Positions 1 to 6,754 of a stretch of DNA of 10,329 nucleotides are shown here, in pieces; position 1 is the stretch's first letter; each line of letters opens with the position of its first letter. The stretch is from Flavobacteriaceae bacterium UBA1115 (GTDB taxonomy: Bacteria > Bacteroidota > Bacteroidia > Flavobacteriales > Flavobacteriaceae), in contig DCBE01000029.1 in NCBI GenBank assembly GCA_002313325.1, forward strand, positions 607 to 10,935. Reading direction: 5' to 3'. Made by a program: the position numbers and the translations under genes. The notes under the pieces are model-generated. The model had not been told where the DNA came from and made no database searches. It saw nothing but the letters and a program-made list of their open reading frames with translations.

Positions 1-254
1 TTAAAAGTCATAAATTCGATTATAGGCCTGTTGCCAGTCATGGTGGAGCCAACGCCAATACCAGCAAATCCAAGTTCGGATATTGGGGTATCGATTACTC
101 GTTTTTCACCAAACTCATCCAACATACCTTTTGAAGCCTTGTAAGCTCCGTTGTACTCAGCAACTTCTTCACCCATTAAATATATGGTTTCGTCCAGACG
201 CATTTCCTCCGACATCGCCTCACAAATTGCTTCTCTAAATTGAATGGTCCTCAT
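1..254 (-). CDS. pdhB: Pyruvate dehydrogenase E1 component, beta subunit (N-terminal part, cut by window edge)
   Basis: The beta subunit of the E1 enzyme of the pyruvate dehydrogenase complex pairs with E1 alpha to decarboxylate pyruvate with thiamine diphosphate and pass the acetyl group to E2 in the cytoplasm. The 84 visible codons read from an ATG at 254-252 and begin MRTIQFREAICEAMSEEM. They contain the family's N-terminal block: a GEEVAEYNGAYKASKG stretch (about residues 28-43), then FGEKRVIDTPISELGFAGIG (about 48-67), which lies in the cofactor-binding pyrimidine domain. The usual length is about 325 residues, so roughly three quarters lies left of the window; this is truncation by the window, not a broken gene. 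It is divergent from etfB, with a strong Bacteroidota-type promoter directly upstream. A related 2-oxoacid dehydrogenase beta subunit is a less likely alternative. Confidence 0.93.
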   Translation of the reverse strand, partial: MRTIQFREAICEAMSEEMRLDETIYLMGEEVAEYNGAYKASKGMLDEFGEKRVIDTPISELGFAGIGVGSTMTGNRPIIEFMTF

Positions 255-271
255 AGATGTTTTAAGAGGCG

Positions 272-303
272 CAAAAGTAGCAATAAAATACCTTAAAGCA
301 AAA
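272..303 (-). promoter_or_regulatory. Promoter of pdhB (Bacteroidota -33/-7 type)
   Basis: On the minus strand TTTTG (303-299) is followed after exactly 19 nt by TACTTTTG (279-272), a full match to the TAnnTTTG -7 element with a well-placed TTG -33 element. Transcription should begin near 268, leaving a leader of about 14 nt before the ATG at 254. Assigned by motif only. Confidence 0.75.
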
Positions 304-339
304 GACTTCTATTTATTATGCGCGCATAGTATTTTTTTA

Positions 340-347
340 TACATTTG
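340..347 (+). promoter_or_regulatory. -7 element of the etfB promoter
   Basis: TACATTTG matches the Bacteroidota -7 consensus TAnnTTTG and ends 17 nt before the etfB ATG, predicting a start near 351 and a leader of about 14 nt. No good TTG -33 element lies at the expected distance (around 317-322 the sequence is TATGCG), so the upstream half is weak. Confidence 0.6.
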
Positions 348-364
348 AGCTTAATTATAAATCT

Positions 365-1111
365 ATGAATATACTCGTTTGCATTAGCCATGTTCCTGAC
401 ACCACGTCGAAAATAAACTTCGTTGAAAACGATAAACAGTTTGACACCAGCGGTGTGCAGTTTGTCATCAATCCCAACGACGAATTTGGTCTCACCCGTG
501 CCATTTGGTTTAAAGAAAAACAAGGCGCACATGTTCATGTCATTCATGTGGGCACGGCAAAAGCAGACCCTACGCTTCGTAAGTGTTTGGCTATAGGAGC
601 CGAGAAAGCTTTTCGAATAGATACTCCTGCAACAGACGGTATGGCCGTAGCCAAAGAATTGGCCGCATTTGTAACTGACAATCCCTATGATCTTATTGTA
701 GCTGGACGAGAATCTATTGATTATAACGGCGCCATGGTACCCGGCATGCTAGCTGCACTGCTGAATATTGCCTTTGTACCCAACTGCGTGGGTTTGGAAA
801 TTGATGGCAGCAACGCTGTTGCTGAACGCGAAATTGATGGCGGACGTGAAAAACTAAAGGGCAGCCTGCCAATGGTTATTGGTGGACAAAAAGGCCTTGT
901 TGAAGAGTCAGACCTCAAAATTCCCAACATGCGTGGCATCATGCAAGCACGACAAAAACCCTTTGAAGTGCTTAATCCAAAAGGCTCGGAAAGCACCACT
1001 AAAGATGTGCTGTTTGAAAAACCAGCAACAAAAGCTGATGTCAAATTAATTCCTGCTGATGATATCGACCAATTGATTGAATTGTTACATAAAGAAGCTA
1101 ACGTTATTTAA
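365..1111 (+). CDS. etfB: Electron transfer flavoprotein, beta subunit
   Basis: EtfB is the small subunit of the soluble electron transfer flavoprotein, which takes electrons from acyl-CoA and related dehydrogenases and passes them to ETF:quinone oxidoreductase. At 248 residues it is of normal family length. It opens with MNILVCISHVPDTTSKI, the usual start of the ETF nucleotide-binding fold. AGRESIDYNGAMVPGMLAA (113-131) corresponds to the AMP/phosphate-binding segment, and IPNMRGIMQARQKP (186-199) corresponds to the partner-recognition loop region. Only 9 nt separate it from etfA, so the two are surely co-transcribed, from the promoter at 340-347. The ATG at 365 is preferred because it gives the conserved N-terminus. 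The gene is divergent from pdhB, which links pyruvate oxidation to flavin-based electron transfer only by position. Confidence 0.96.
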   Translation: MNILVCISHVPDTTSKINFVENDKQFDTSGVQFVINPNDEFGLTRAIWFKEKQGAHVHVIHVGTAKADPTLRKCLAIGAEKAFRIDTPATDGMAVAKELAAFVTDNPYDLIVAGRESIDYNGAMVPGMLAALLNIAFVPNCVGLEIDGSNAVAEREIDGGREKLKGSLPMVIGGQKGLVEESDLKIPNMRGIMQARQKPFEVLNPKGSESTTKDVLFEKPATKADVKLIPADDIDQLIELLHKEANVI

Positions 1112-1120
1112 CCAAATATT

Positions 1121-2077
1121 ATGTCTATCCTTCTATTTGCCGAATCCGAAAACAACAAACTCAAACGCAATGCAGCCGAAATTTCGTCCTACGGAGCTGC
1201 CTTGGCTGGCAAACTCAATAAAGACTGTGTAGCGATTAGCTTTAATGCCGATAATGCCCAAGAATTGGGGCAGTTTGGGGTTTCAAAAGTGTTCAATGTT
1301 ACCAATGTACCGCGGCAGTTTGATGCAAATGTCTACGCTTGTGTCTTGACACATTATATCAAGAGCCTTGGGGCCACACATATTATTTTAGGCAGCAGTG
1401 CTGATGCCAAATTCTTAGCACCCCTGGTTGCAGCAAACACAAACGCTGCTTATGTGCCCAACGTAGTGGCGCTGCCACACGAACAACAGCCCTTGACGGT
1501 TAGAAGAACAGTATTTTCCAACAAGGCCTTTGCAAACACCACATTAACGGCCGAAGTCAACATCATTGGTGTTGGAAACAACTCTTTTGGGACGGTTGAG
1601 CAAGCGGTTGATTGTGCTGTTGAGAATGCAACTGTCGAGCATGCGGATTCGCATATAGAGCAGTTATCTATAAGTAAAAAAACAGGCAAGGCCACCATAG
1701 CCGACGCCGACATAGTTGTTTCTGGAGGCAGGGGCCTAAAAGGGCCTGAACACTGGCACTTAGTTGAAGATCTAGCAGAAGTATTGGATGCTGCCACAGC
1801 ATGTTCCAAGCCAATATCAGATATGGGCTGGCGTACACACGACGAACACGTAGGACAAACGGGTAAGCCCGTTTCGACTAATCTCTATATTGCCATTGGA
1901 ATATCGGGTGCCATTCAGCATTTGGCAGGTGTAAACGCTTCAAAAGTAAAAGTCGTTATAAATAATGATCCAGAAGCGCCTTTCTTTAAAGCTGCTGACT
2001 ACGGCATTGTGGGAGATGCTTTTGAAGTGGTTCCTGTACTGACAGAAAAACTTAAAGCATTTAAAGCACAATCGTAA
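1121..2077 (+). CDS. etfA: Electron transfer flavoprotein, alpha subunit (FAD-binding)
   Basis: EtfA is the larger ETF subunit and carries the redox-active FAD. Its 318 residues match the usual length. The N-terminal domain starts MSILLFAESENNKLK. The C-terminal FAD domain holds the diagnostic motifs: SGGRGLK (201-207), GQTGK (245-249), the ETF-alpha signature LYIAIGISGAIQH (255-267), and NDPEAPFF followed by ADYGIVGD (282-299). The ATG at 1121 lies 9 nt after the etfB stop, so the pair forms one heterodimer operon. The 44-nt gap to the next gene contains no clear terminator, so the transcript may continue into the BFN gene. Confidence 0.97.
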   Translation: MSILLFAESENNKLKRNAAEISSYGAALAGKLNKDCVAISFNADNAQELGQFGVSKVFNVTNVPRQFDANVYACVLTHYIKSLGATHIILGSSADAKFLAPLVAANTNAAYVPNVVALPHEQQPLTVRRTVFSNKAFANTTLTAEVNIIGVGNNSFGTVEQAVDCAVENATVEHADSHIEQLSISKKTGKATIADADIVVSGGRGLKGPEHWHLVEDLAEVLDAATACSKPISDMGWRTHDEHVGQTGKPVSTNLYIAIGISGAIQHLAGVNASKVKVVINNDPEAPFFKAADYGIVGDAFEVVPVLTEKLKAFKAQS

Positions 2078-2121
2078 TACCCAATTTTGTATTTTAGGGC
2101 ACATAAAGAACTTGCTTAATC

Positions 2122-2715
2122 ATGAGCCTTATTCAACTTCGCGTAAACCGCATTACCTACAGCCAAAATCAAAGTGGTGCTTATGCCATGATATTGGATG
2201 AAGTTGACGGTAATCGCAAGCTCCCAGTAGTCATTGGAGAGTTTGAGGCCCAATCCATTGCTGTGAATTTGGATAAAGACATAAAGCCGCAACGACCCTT
2301 TACTCACGATCTTTTTAAAAATTTTGCGAATCGATTTGATATTGCCATCAAAAGAGTAATCATCACCAAATTGGTAGATGGTGTTTTTTACTCCAGTCTT
2401 ATATGTGAGCGTGATAAAATTGAAGAGATTATCGATTCTAGAACATCTGATGCCGTGTCTTTGGCATTGCGATTTAAGGCACCCATTTACACCCACGAAA
2501 ATGTTTTGGAAAAAGCTGGCGTTGTCTTTGAAAAAGGAGAACTACCCACCCAAGGAACACTTGAAGATGAATTGTCTGACGAAATAAATTACACCGATAT
2601 CTCCAACCAAGAACTTGAGAACGCCATTAAAAAAGCGGTCAAAAAAGAAGATTATGAATTAGCAGCCCGTTTAAGGGATGAAATTTCAAAACGTTCAAAC
2701 AAAGCTAAAAAATGA
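2122..2715 (+). CDS. Bifunctional nuclease (BFN/DUF151) family protein with C-terminal UVR motif
   Basis: The 197-residue protein has an N-terminal BFN (DUF151) domain at about residues 1-137, with the conserved LPVVIGEFEA (34-43), RPFTHDLF (58-65) and SRTSDAVSLALRF (106-118) segments. After an acidic linker (about 138-162), residues 163-191 form a UVR helix-hairpin motif, including NAIKKAVKKEDYELAARLRD. The UVR motif mediates protein contacts in UvrB and UvrC and in Clp-associated proteins. BFN proteins are small cytoplasmic proteins; nuclease activity has been reported for plant members, but the bacterial role is not settled, so no specific function is assigned. The stop overlaps the nupC start by 4 bp (ATGA), which suggests translational coupling with a transporter that has no obvious functional tie. 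Confidence 0.88.
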   Translation: MSLIQLRVNRITYSQNQSGAYAMILDEVDGNRKLPVVIGEFEAQSIAVNLDKDIKPQRPFTHDLFKNFANRFDIAIKRVIITKLVDGVFYSSLICERDKIEEIIDSRTSDAVSLALRFKAPIYTHENVLEKAGVVFEKGELPTQGTLEDELSDEINYTDISNQELENAIKKAVKKEDYELAARLRDEISKRSNKAKK

Positions 2716-4055
2716 CATTGTCGCATTTTGCCCAGCAGCCCATTGCAGCGCATGAAGGCATTACATTAGTTGGGGTAACCCAAGCTTTAGGCGGGATCGT
2801 AGCACTGCTACTGATTGCATATGTATGCAGTTCCAACCGTAAGGCCATCAATTGGAAAACCGTGGGTTTTGGTTTGTTGCTGCAAATTGTGTTGGCATTG
2901 AGCATCCTCAAATTAAGTTGGATGCAAGGCATCTTTAATGGGATTGGGAAAATATTTGTTAGTATTTTGGACTTCACCGCTGCAGGCAGCTTGTTTCTAT
3001 TTGGCGATTTGATGAATGCAGATACTTACGGTTTCATATTTGTATTTCAAATATTGCCTACCATCATCTTTTTTGCTGCACTCACCTCGTTGTTGTTTTA
3101 CCTTGGTGTGTTGCAATTTTTAGTTAAAATATTTGCCAAGGGCACGGCAAAGCTGCTCAATATTTCAGGGGCAGAAAGCCTTTCCGTAGTTGGGAACATA
3201 TTTTTAGGGCAAACAGAGGCGCCGCTGCTCATAAAGGCTTATCTGCCTAAGATGAGTCGATCCGAAATGCTGTTGGTGATGGTTGGCGGAATGGCCACAG
3301 TTGCTGGGGGCGTTTTAGCAGCCTACATAGGGTTTTTGGGAGGCGACGATCCTGCATTACGTCTGGCGTTTGCTAAACACCTGCTCGCAGCTTCAGTTAT
3401 GGCTGCACCCGGTGCTATTGTTGTTGCAAAAATGCTATTCCCCCAAACAGCATCTATTGACAAAGACACAAAAGTATCCACGCAAGAGGTAGGCAGCAAT
3501 ATGCTGGATGCCATTGCAAATGGCACTATAGAGGGCGTTAAGCTCGCTGCCAATATTGGTGGTATGCTACTGGTTTTTGTAGCCCTAATTGCTATGGCAA
3601 ATGGAATACTTTTTGAAATTGGAGAACTTACGAAACTCAATGAGTGGGTTGCAAATTGGTCTTCTTATGATGCGCTTTCCATAGAAGCCATATTGGGTAC
3701 TTTATTTGCGCCAATCATGTGGCTAATTGGTGTGCCTTGGGACGATTTATTGCCCATGGGACAACTGCTGGGCATCAAGCTCGCGGCAAGTGAATTTGTT
3801 GGTTATATTCAGTTAGCTGAATTAAAAAATGCGGCCAATGAAATTCATTTTAACAGCCAAAAATCTATTGTCATGGGAACCTATATGTTATGTGGGTTTG
3901 CCAATTTTGCATCAATTGGTATTCAAATTGGAGGAATTGGCGGATTAGCGCCTAACCAGCGAAAAGTCCTTTCTGAATTTGGTTTTCGTGCTGTTTTGGG
4001 TGGAACTATTGCTTCATTACTTTCTGCTACGCTTGTGGGCGCGCTGTTGGGATAA
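2712..4055 (+). CDS. nupC: Concentrative nucleoside transporter (CNT/NupC family)
   Basis: This inner-membrane symporter should import nucleosides, driven by sodium or protons. The 447 residues are strongly hydrophobic. They show the CNT core: GNIFLGQTEAPLLIKAYLPK (161-180) with the substrate-site GQTE, a glycine-rich helix GGMATVAGGVLAAYIG (192-207), LAASVMAAPGAIVVAKMLFP (225-244), LFAPIMWLIGVPW (331-343), the KLAASEFVGY segment (356-365) with the substrate-site Glu361, and CGFANFASIGIQIGGIG (394-410) with Asn398 and Ser401 placed as in the Vibrio CNT structure. Length is typical. A loop at about 245-262 replaces nothing essential. The ATG overlaps the BFN stop. It lies just upstream of thyA and DHFR, which suggests a role in pyrimidine nucleoside salvage. 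Which nucleosides or cation it uses cannot be read from the sequence. Confidence 0.95.
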   Translation: MTLSHFAQQPIAAHEGITLVGVTQALGGIVALLLIAYVCSSNRKAINWKTVGFGLLLQIVLALSILKLSWMQGIFNGIGKIFVSILDFTAAGSLFLFGDLMNADTYGFIFVFQILPTIIFFAALTSLLFYLGVLQFLVKIFAKGTAKLLNISGAESLSVVGNIFLGQTEAPLLIKAYLPKMSRSEMLLVMVGGMATVAGGVLAAYIGFLGGDDPALRLAFAKHLLAASVMAAPGAIVVAKMLFPQTASIDKDTKVSTQEVGSNMLDAIANGTIEGVKLAANIGGMLLVFVALIAMANGILFEIGELTKLNEWVANWSSYDALSIEAILGTLFAPIMWLIGVPWDDLLPMGQLLGIKLAASEFVGYIQLAELKNAANEIHFNSQKSIVMGTYMLCGFANFASIGIQIGGIGGLAPNQRKVLSEFGFRAVLGGTIASLLSATLVGALLG

Positions 4056-4083
4056 TGGTTGAAAACCTTTTGAAAACTATTTA

Positions 4084-4120
4084 TTATAATGCTAGATATT
4101 TTGATCTAGCTTATAATTTT
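4084..4120 (+). terminator. Bulged stem-loop between nupC and thyA, possible terminator or leader structure
   Basis: TTATAA-T-GCTAGAT (4084-4097) pairs with ATCTAGC-TTATAA (4104-4116) as a 7-bp inner and a 6-bp outer helix with a single bulged T, around a 6-nt loop. TTTT follows at 4117-4120. The inner stem is only moderately stable and the U tract is short, so termination may be partial. An alternative is a symmetric protein-binding site in the thyA promoter region. The element lies 18-51 nt before the thyA start. Confidence 0.45.
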
Positions 4121-4134
4121 ACAAAAAAGAAATA

Positions 4135-4959
4135 ATGCAGCAGTATTTGGATTTGGTTCGACGTGCCCGCAACAACGGAGCTGTTAAAGGAGACAGAACA
4201 GGAACAGGCACAAGAAGTGTTTTTGGTCATCAAATGCGCTTTGATTTATCAGAGGGTTTTCCCCTTGTAACAACCAAAAAAATACACCTAAAATCCGTTA
4301 TCCACGAGCTGCTTTGGTTTATCAAAGGAGACACCAACACTGCCTATCTCACTGAAAACGGCGTGCGTATATGGAACGAATGGGCTGACGAAAATGGCGA
4401 CTTGGGCCCCGTATACGGTCACCAGTGGCGCAACTGGAACAGCGAAAATATCGATCAACTCAAACTAGTCATCGAAACGCTAAAAACAAACCCCAACAGC
4501 CGACGTATGTTGGTTTCTGCATGGAACCCCAGTGTACTACCAGATACCTCAAAAAGTTTTTCCGAAAATGTTGCTAATGGAATGGCTGCCCTACCGCCCT
4601 GCCACGCTTTTTTTCAGTTTTATGTAGCAGACGGTAAGCTGTCTTGTCAGCTGTACCAACGAAGCGCTGATATTTTCTTAGGCGTTCCATTTAACATCGC
4701 ATGCTATGCCCTGCTCACAGAGATGATGGCACAGGTTTGTGGGCTTGAAGCAGGAGAATTTATCCATACGCTTGGCGATGCGCACATATACACCAATCAC
4801 TTTTACCAAATTGAACTCCAACTAAGCAGAGATCCCAAACCACTACCCACCCTAAAACTTAACCCAAACATCGACGACCTTTTTGATTTTAAATACGAAG
4901 ACATAGACGTCTTGGATTACGATCCGCACCCTGGAATTAAGGGCGCTGTCGCTGTTTAA
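4135..4959 (+). CDS. thyA: Thymidylate synthase (ThyA type)
   Basis: ThyA methylates dUMP to dTMP using 5,10-methylenetetrahydrofolate and releases dihydrofolate. All landmarks are present: DRTGTGTRSVFG (20-31), NSRRM (121-125) for phosphate binding, the nucleophile Cys156 in LPPCHAFFQFYV (153-164), YQRSADIFLGVPFNI (174-188) for phosphate and substrate, and GDAHIYTNH (214-222). At 274 residues it is about ten longer than the 264-residue E. coli enzyme, because of an insertion between the SAWNPS strand and the active-site loop (about 134-150, PSVLPDTSKSFSENVANG region), which I recall as usual in Bacteroidota. The start follows an A-rich leader without a clear Shine-Dalgarno sequence. Eleven nt separate it from the DHFR gene, whose product recycles its dihydrofolate. 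Confidence 0.98.
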   Translation: MQQYLDLVRRARNNGAVKGDRTGTGTRSVFGHQMRFDLSEGFPLVTTKKIHLKSVIHELLWFIKGDTNTAYLTENGVRIWNEWADENGDLGPVYGHQWRNWNSENIDQLKLVIETLKTNPNSRRMLVSAWNPSVLPDTSKSFSENVANGMAALPPCHAFFQFYVADGKLSCQLYQRSADIFLGVPFNIACYALLTEMMAQVCGLEAGEFIHTLGDAHIYTNHFYQIELQLSRDPKPLPTLKLNPNIDDLFDFKYEDIDVLDYDPHPGIKGAVAV

Positions 4960-4970
4960 TTTTTTGTCTT

Positions 4971-5873
4971 ATGTTTCGAAAAAGAAAACCTTCATCAGCC
5001 ATAGACCCACAACAGCTCTCGCTGGTTGAAAGTGCGCAAGAACGCATTGCCCAAAAAACGCGGTTTCACAGGCATTTACTGGCTACGTTGTTTCTCATTT
5101 TTTTCGCATTAATAGCTAACTTGGCTTTTGAGTATAATGTCGAATTTATGCCCTTCAACACTAAATGGTCATTTGCCTTAGCCACCCTTTTTGGTGTGCT
5201 GCTGGTCATTCACTTTTTGCGTGTTTATGTGTTTCATTCTTTTATGGGCAAAGCATGGGAAACAAAACAAATGGAATTTCTGCTAGAAAAGCAGGCGCTT
5301 AAAGTGGAAAAATTAAAACGCAATATGGATAAAGAAGCTGCACTAAAAGCAAGTGCTGAATGGGAGCGTGAAAATCTGAAAACGAACATCACCATGATTG
5401 CTGCTGCCGCAGAAAATAATGCGCTTGGGAAAGAGAACAAACTCATCTGGCATCTCTCTGACGACCTAAAACATTTTAAAAATTTAACCAAAGGACACCA
5501 TGTGATCATGGGCAGAAAGACTTTCGAGTCCATGCCCAAAGCGCTGCCTAACCGCACCAATGTGGTAATCACCAGACAAAAAGATTACACAGCCGACAAC
5601 GCGCATGTTGTACACTCCTTGGAAGCTGCTTTGGCACTTGCGCAAGAAGATGAACAACCCTTTATTATTGGTGGTAGTGAGATTTACAGGCAAGGTCTGG
5701 CTTATGCAGACAGCATTGAACTCACGCGGGTTCATGCCGACTTTGAAGCCGATACTTTTTTTCCAGAAATAAACCCTGCCAAATGGCGTGAGGTGTGGCG
5801 CGAAAACCGCGATGCAGATCAAAAGCATCAATACGCTTTTTCTTTTATTCGTTACGAAAAAATTAAAGCATGA
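4971..5873 (+). CDS. folA: Dihydrofolate reductase fused to an N-terminal 2TM membrane domain
   Basis: The C-terminal half (about residues 139-300) is a complete DHFR that reduces dihydrofolate with NADPH. NITMIAAAAENNALG (139-153) is the first strand and Met20-type loop. LIWHLSDDLKHF (158-169) carries the catalytic acid Asp165 (aligned to E. coli Asp27). VIMGRKTFESMP (178-189) and FIIGGSEIYRQ (231-241) are the NADPH-binding segments. The N-terminal part is unlike a normal DHFR: a basic head (MFRKRKPSSA), two hydrophobic helices (about 35-52 and 64-86), then FMGKAWETKQMEFLLEK (91-107), which resembles the end of the 2TM family domain, and a charged probable coiled coil to about 137. Positive charges at both ends predict N-in/C-in topology with DHFR in the cytoplasm. 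The reading frame is continuous over 300 residues against about 160-170 for ordinary DHFR. It follows thyA by 11 nt and overlaps fabD by 4 bp. Confidence 0.94.
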   Translation: MFRKRKPSSAIDPQQLSLVESAQERIAQKTRFHRHLLATLFLIFFALIANLAFEYNVEFMPFNTKWSFALATLFGVLLVIHFLRVYVFHSFMGKAWETKQMEFLLEKQALKVEKLKRNMDKEAALKASAEWERENLKTNITMIAAAAENNALGKENKLIWHLSDDLKHFKNLTKGHHVIMGRKTFESMPKALPNRTNVVITRQKDYTADNAHVVHSLEAALALAQEDEQPFIIGGSEIYRQGLAYADSIELTRVHADFEADTFFPEINPAKWREVWRENRDADQKHQYAFSFIRYEKIKA

Positions 5874-6751
5874 ATGTAGCAATGTTCCCTGGGCAAGGCG
5901 CCCAATTTGTTGGGATGGGCAAAGACCTATACGACCAACACCCACTAGCACAAGATAGATTTAACAGCGCAAATGCACTTTTGGGCTTTTCAATTACAGA
6001 CATCATGTTTGATGGTGATGCTGAGGCTTTAAAGGAAACCAAGGTAACTCAGCCTGCCATTTTTCTGCATTCCGTCATCAGCTATGAACTGCTAAAAAAA
6101 TCAACTCCCGATATGGCAGCTGGCCACTCGCTGGGCGAATTTTCTGCCCTTACCGCTAGCGGAGCTTTGTCTTTTGAAGATGGACTTTCGCTCGTATCTA
6201 AACGAGCACAAGCCATGCAAGCAGCTTGTGATGTTACCAAAGGTACAATGGCAGCCGTATTGGCATTGGCAGACGATGTGGTGGAGCAAGTGTGTCACTA
6301 CATGGACGGTATTGTAGTAGCAGCCAATTATAACTGCCCTGGGCAATTGGTTATTTCTGGTACTTTTCCTGCGGTGGAAGCCGCTTGTGAAGTACTAAAA
6401 GAAAAAGGTGCTAAACGCGCACTGCTACTTCCTGTGGGTGGTGCCTTCCACTCACCGCTTATGGAACCCGCACAAGAAGAATTGGCAAAAGCCATTTTGG
6501 AAACCAACTTCAATGCGCCAAGCTGTCCCATTTACCAAAATGTAACGGCTGCGCCTACACAAGACGCCCGTCTAATTAAAGAAAATTTAATCGCACAACT
6601 TACGGGCCCCGTAAAGTGGACACAAACCGTTAAGCAAATGCGTCAAGACGGTGCTTTGCTGTTTACCGAATATGGTCCTGGCAAAGTGCTGCAAGGATTG
6701 GTCAAAAAAATAGATCGCGAAGCCGAAGTACATTCCGCTGTATTGGATTAA
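5870..6751 (+). CDS. fabD: Malonyl-CoA:ACP transacylase
   Basis: FabD moves malonyl from CoA to acyl carrier protein, supplying the extender unit for fatty acid synthesis in the cytoplasm. The 293 residues match the usual length of about 290-310. FPGQGAQFVGMG (6-17) supplies the oxyanion-hole Gln12. The nucleophile Ser87 lies in GHSLGE (85-90), the substrate carboxylate is held by Arg112 in KRAQAMQ (111-117), and the catalytic His194 lies in GAFHSPLM (191-198). C-terminal YQNVTA and GPVKWTQ segments are typical. The ATG at 5870 overlaps the DHFR stop (ATGA), so translation is probably coupled. The stop codon overlaps that of the converging aminotransferase gene, leaving no room for a terminator between them. 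Confidence 0.97.
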   Translation: MNVAMFPGQGAQFVGMGKDLYDQHPLAQDRFNSANALLGFSITDIMFDGDAEALKETKVTQPAIFLHSVISYELLKKSTPDMAAGHSLGEFSALTASGALSFEDGLSLVSKRAQAMQAACDVTKGTMAAVLALADDVVEQVCHYMDGIVVAANYNCPGQLVISGTFPAVEAACEVLKEKGAKRALLLPVGGAFHSPLMEPAQEELAKAILETNFNAPSCPIYQNVTAAPTQDARLIKENLIAQLTGPVKWTQTVKQMRQDGALLFTEYGPGKVLQGLVKKIDREAEVHSAVLD

Positions 6752-6754
6752 TCC
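6745..6754. other. Palindrome formed by overlapping convergent stop codons
   Basis: GGATTAATCC is a perfect 10-bp palindrome at the fabD/aminotransferase junction. The TAA of fabD (6749-6751) and the TAA of the minus-strand gene (6750-6748 read in reverse) share the central TTAA. Each gene ends on a Gly-Asp or Leu-Asp GAT codon followed by TAA; specifically both end Leu-Asp-stop. No stem-loop terminator can be seen near it. Confidence 0.85.

Noticed and set aside
1..254. Truncated pdhB as a pseudogene
   Set aside because: The reading frame is open to base 1; the truncation is only the window edge.
2084..2097. Possible promoter before the BFN gene (TATTTTAG)
   Set aside because: It differs from TAnnTTTG at a key base and lacks a -33 element, so co-transcription from etfB is simpler.
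4531..4590. Extra segment before the ThyA active-site cysteine as a possible foreign insertion
   Set aside because: It is in frame, all catalytic motifs are intact, and I recall the same insertion as common in Bacteroidota ThyA proteins.
5484..5951. 155-codon minus-strand ORF across the DHFR-fabD junction
   Set aside because: It lies opposite two well-supported genes, its residues show no family features, and it is best read as a shadow.
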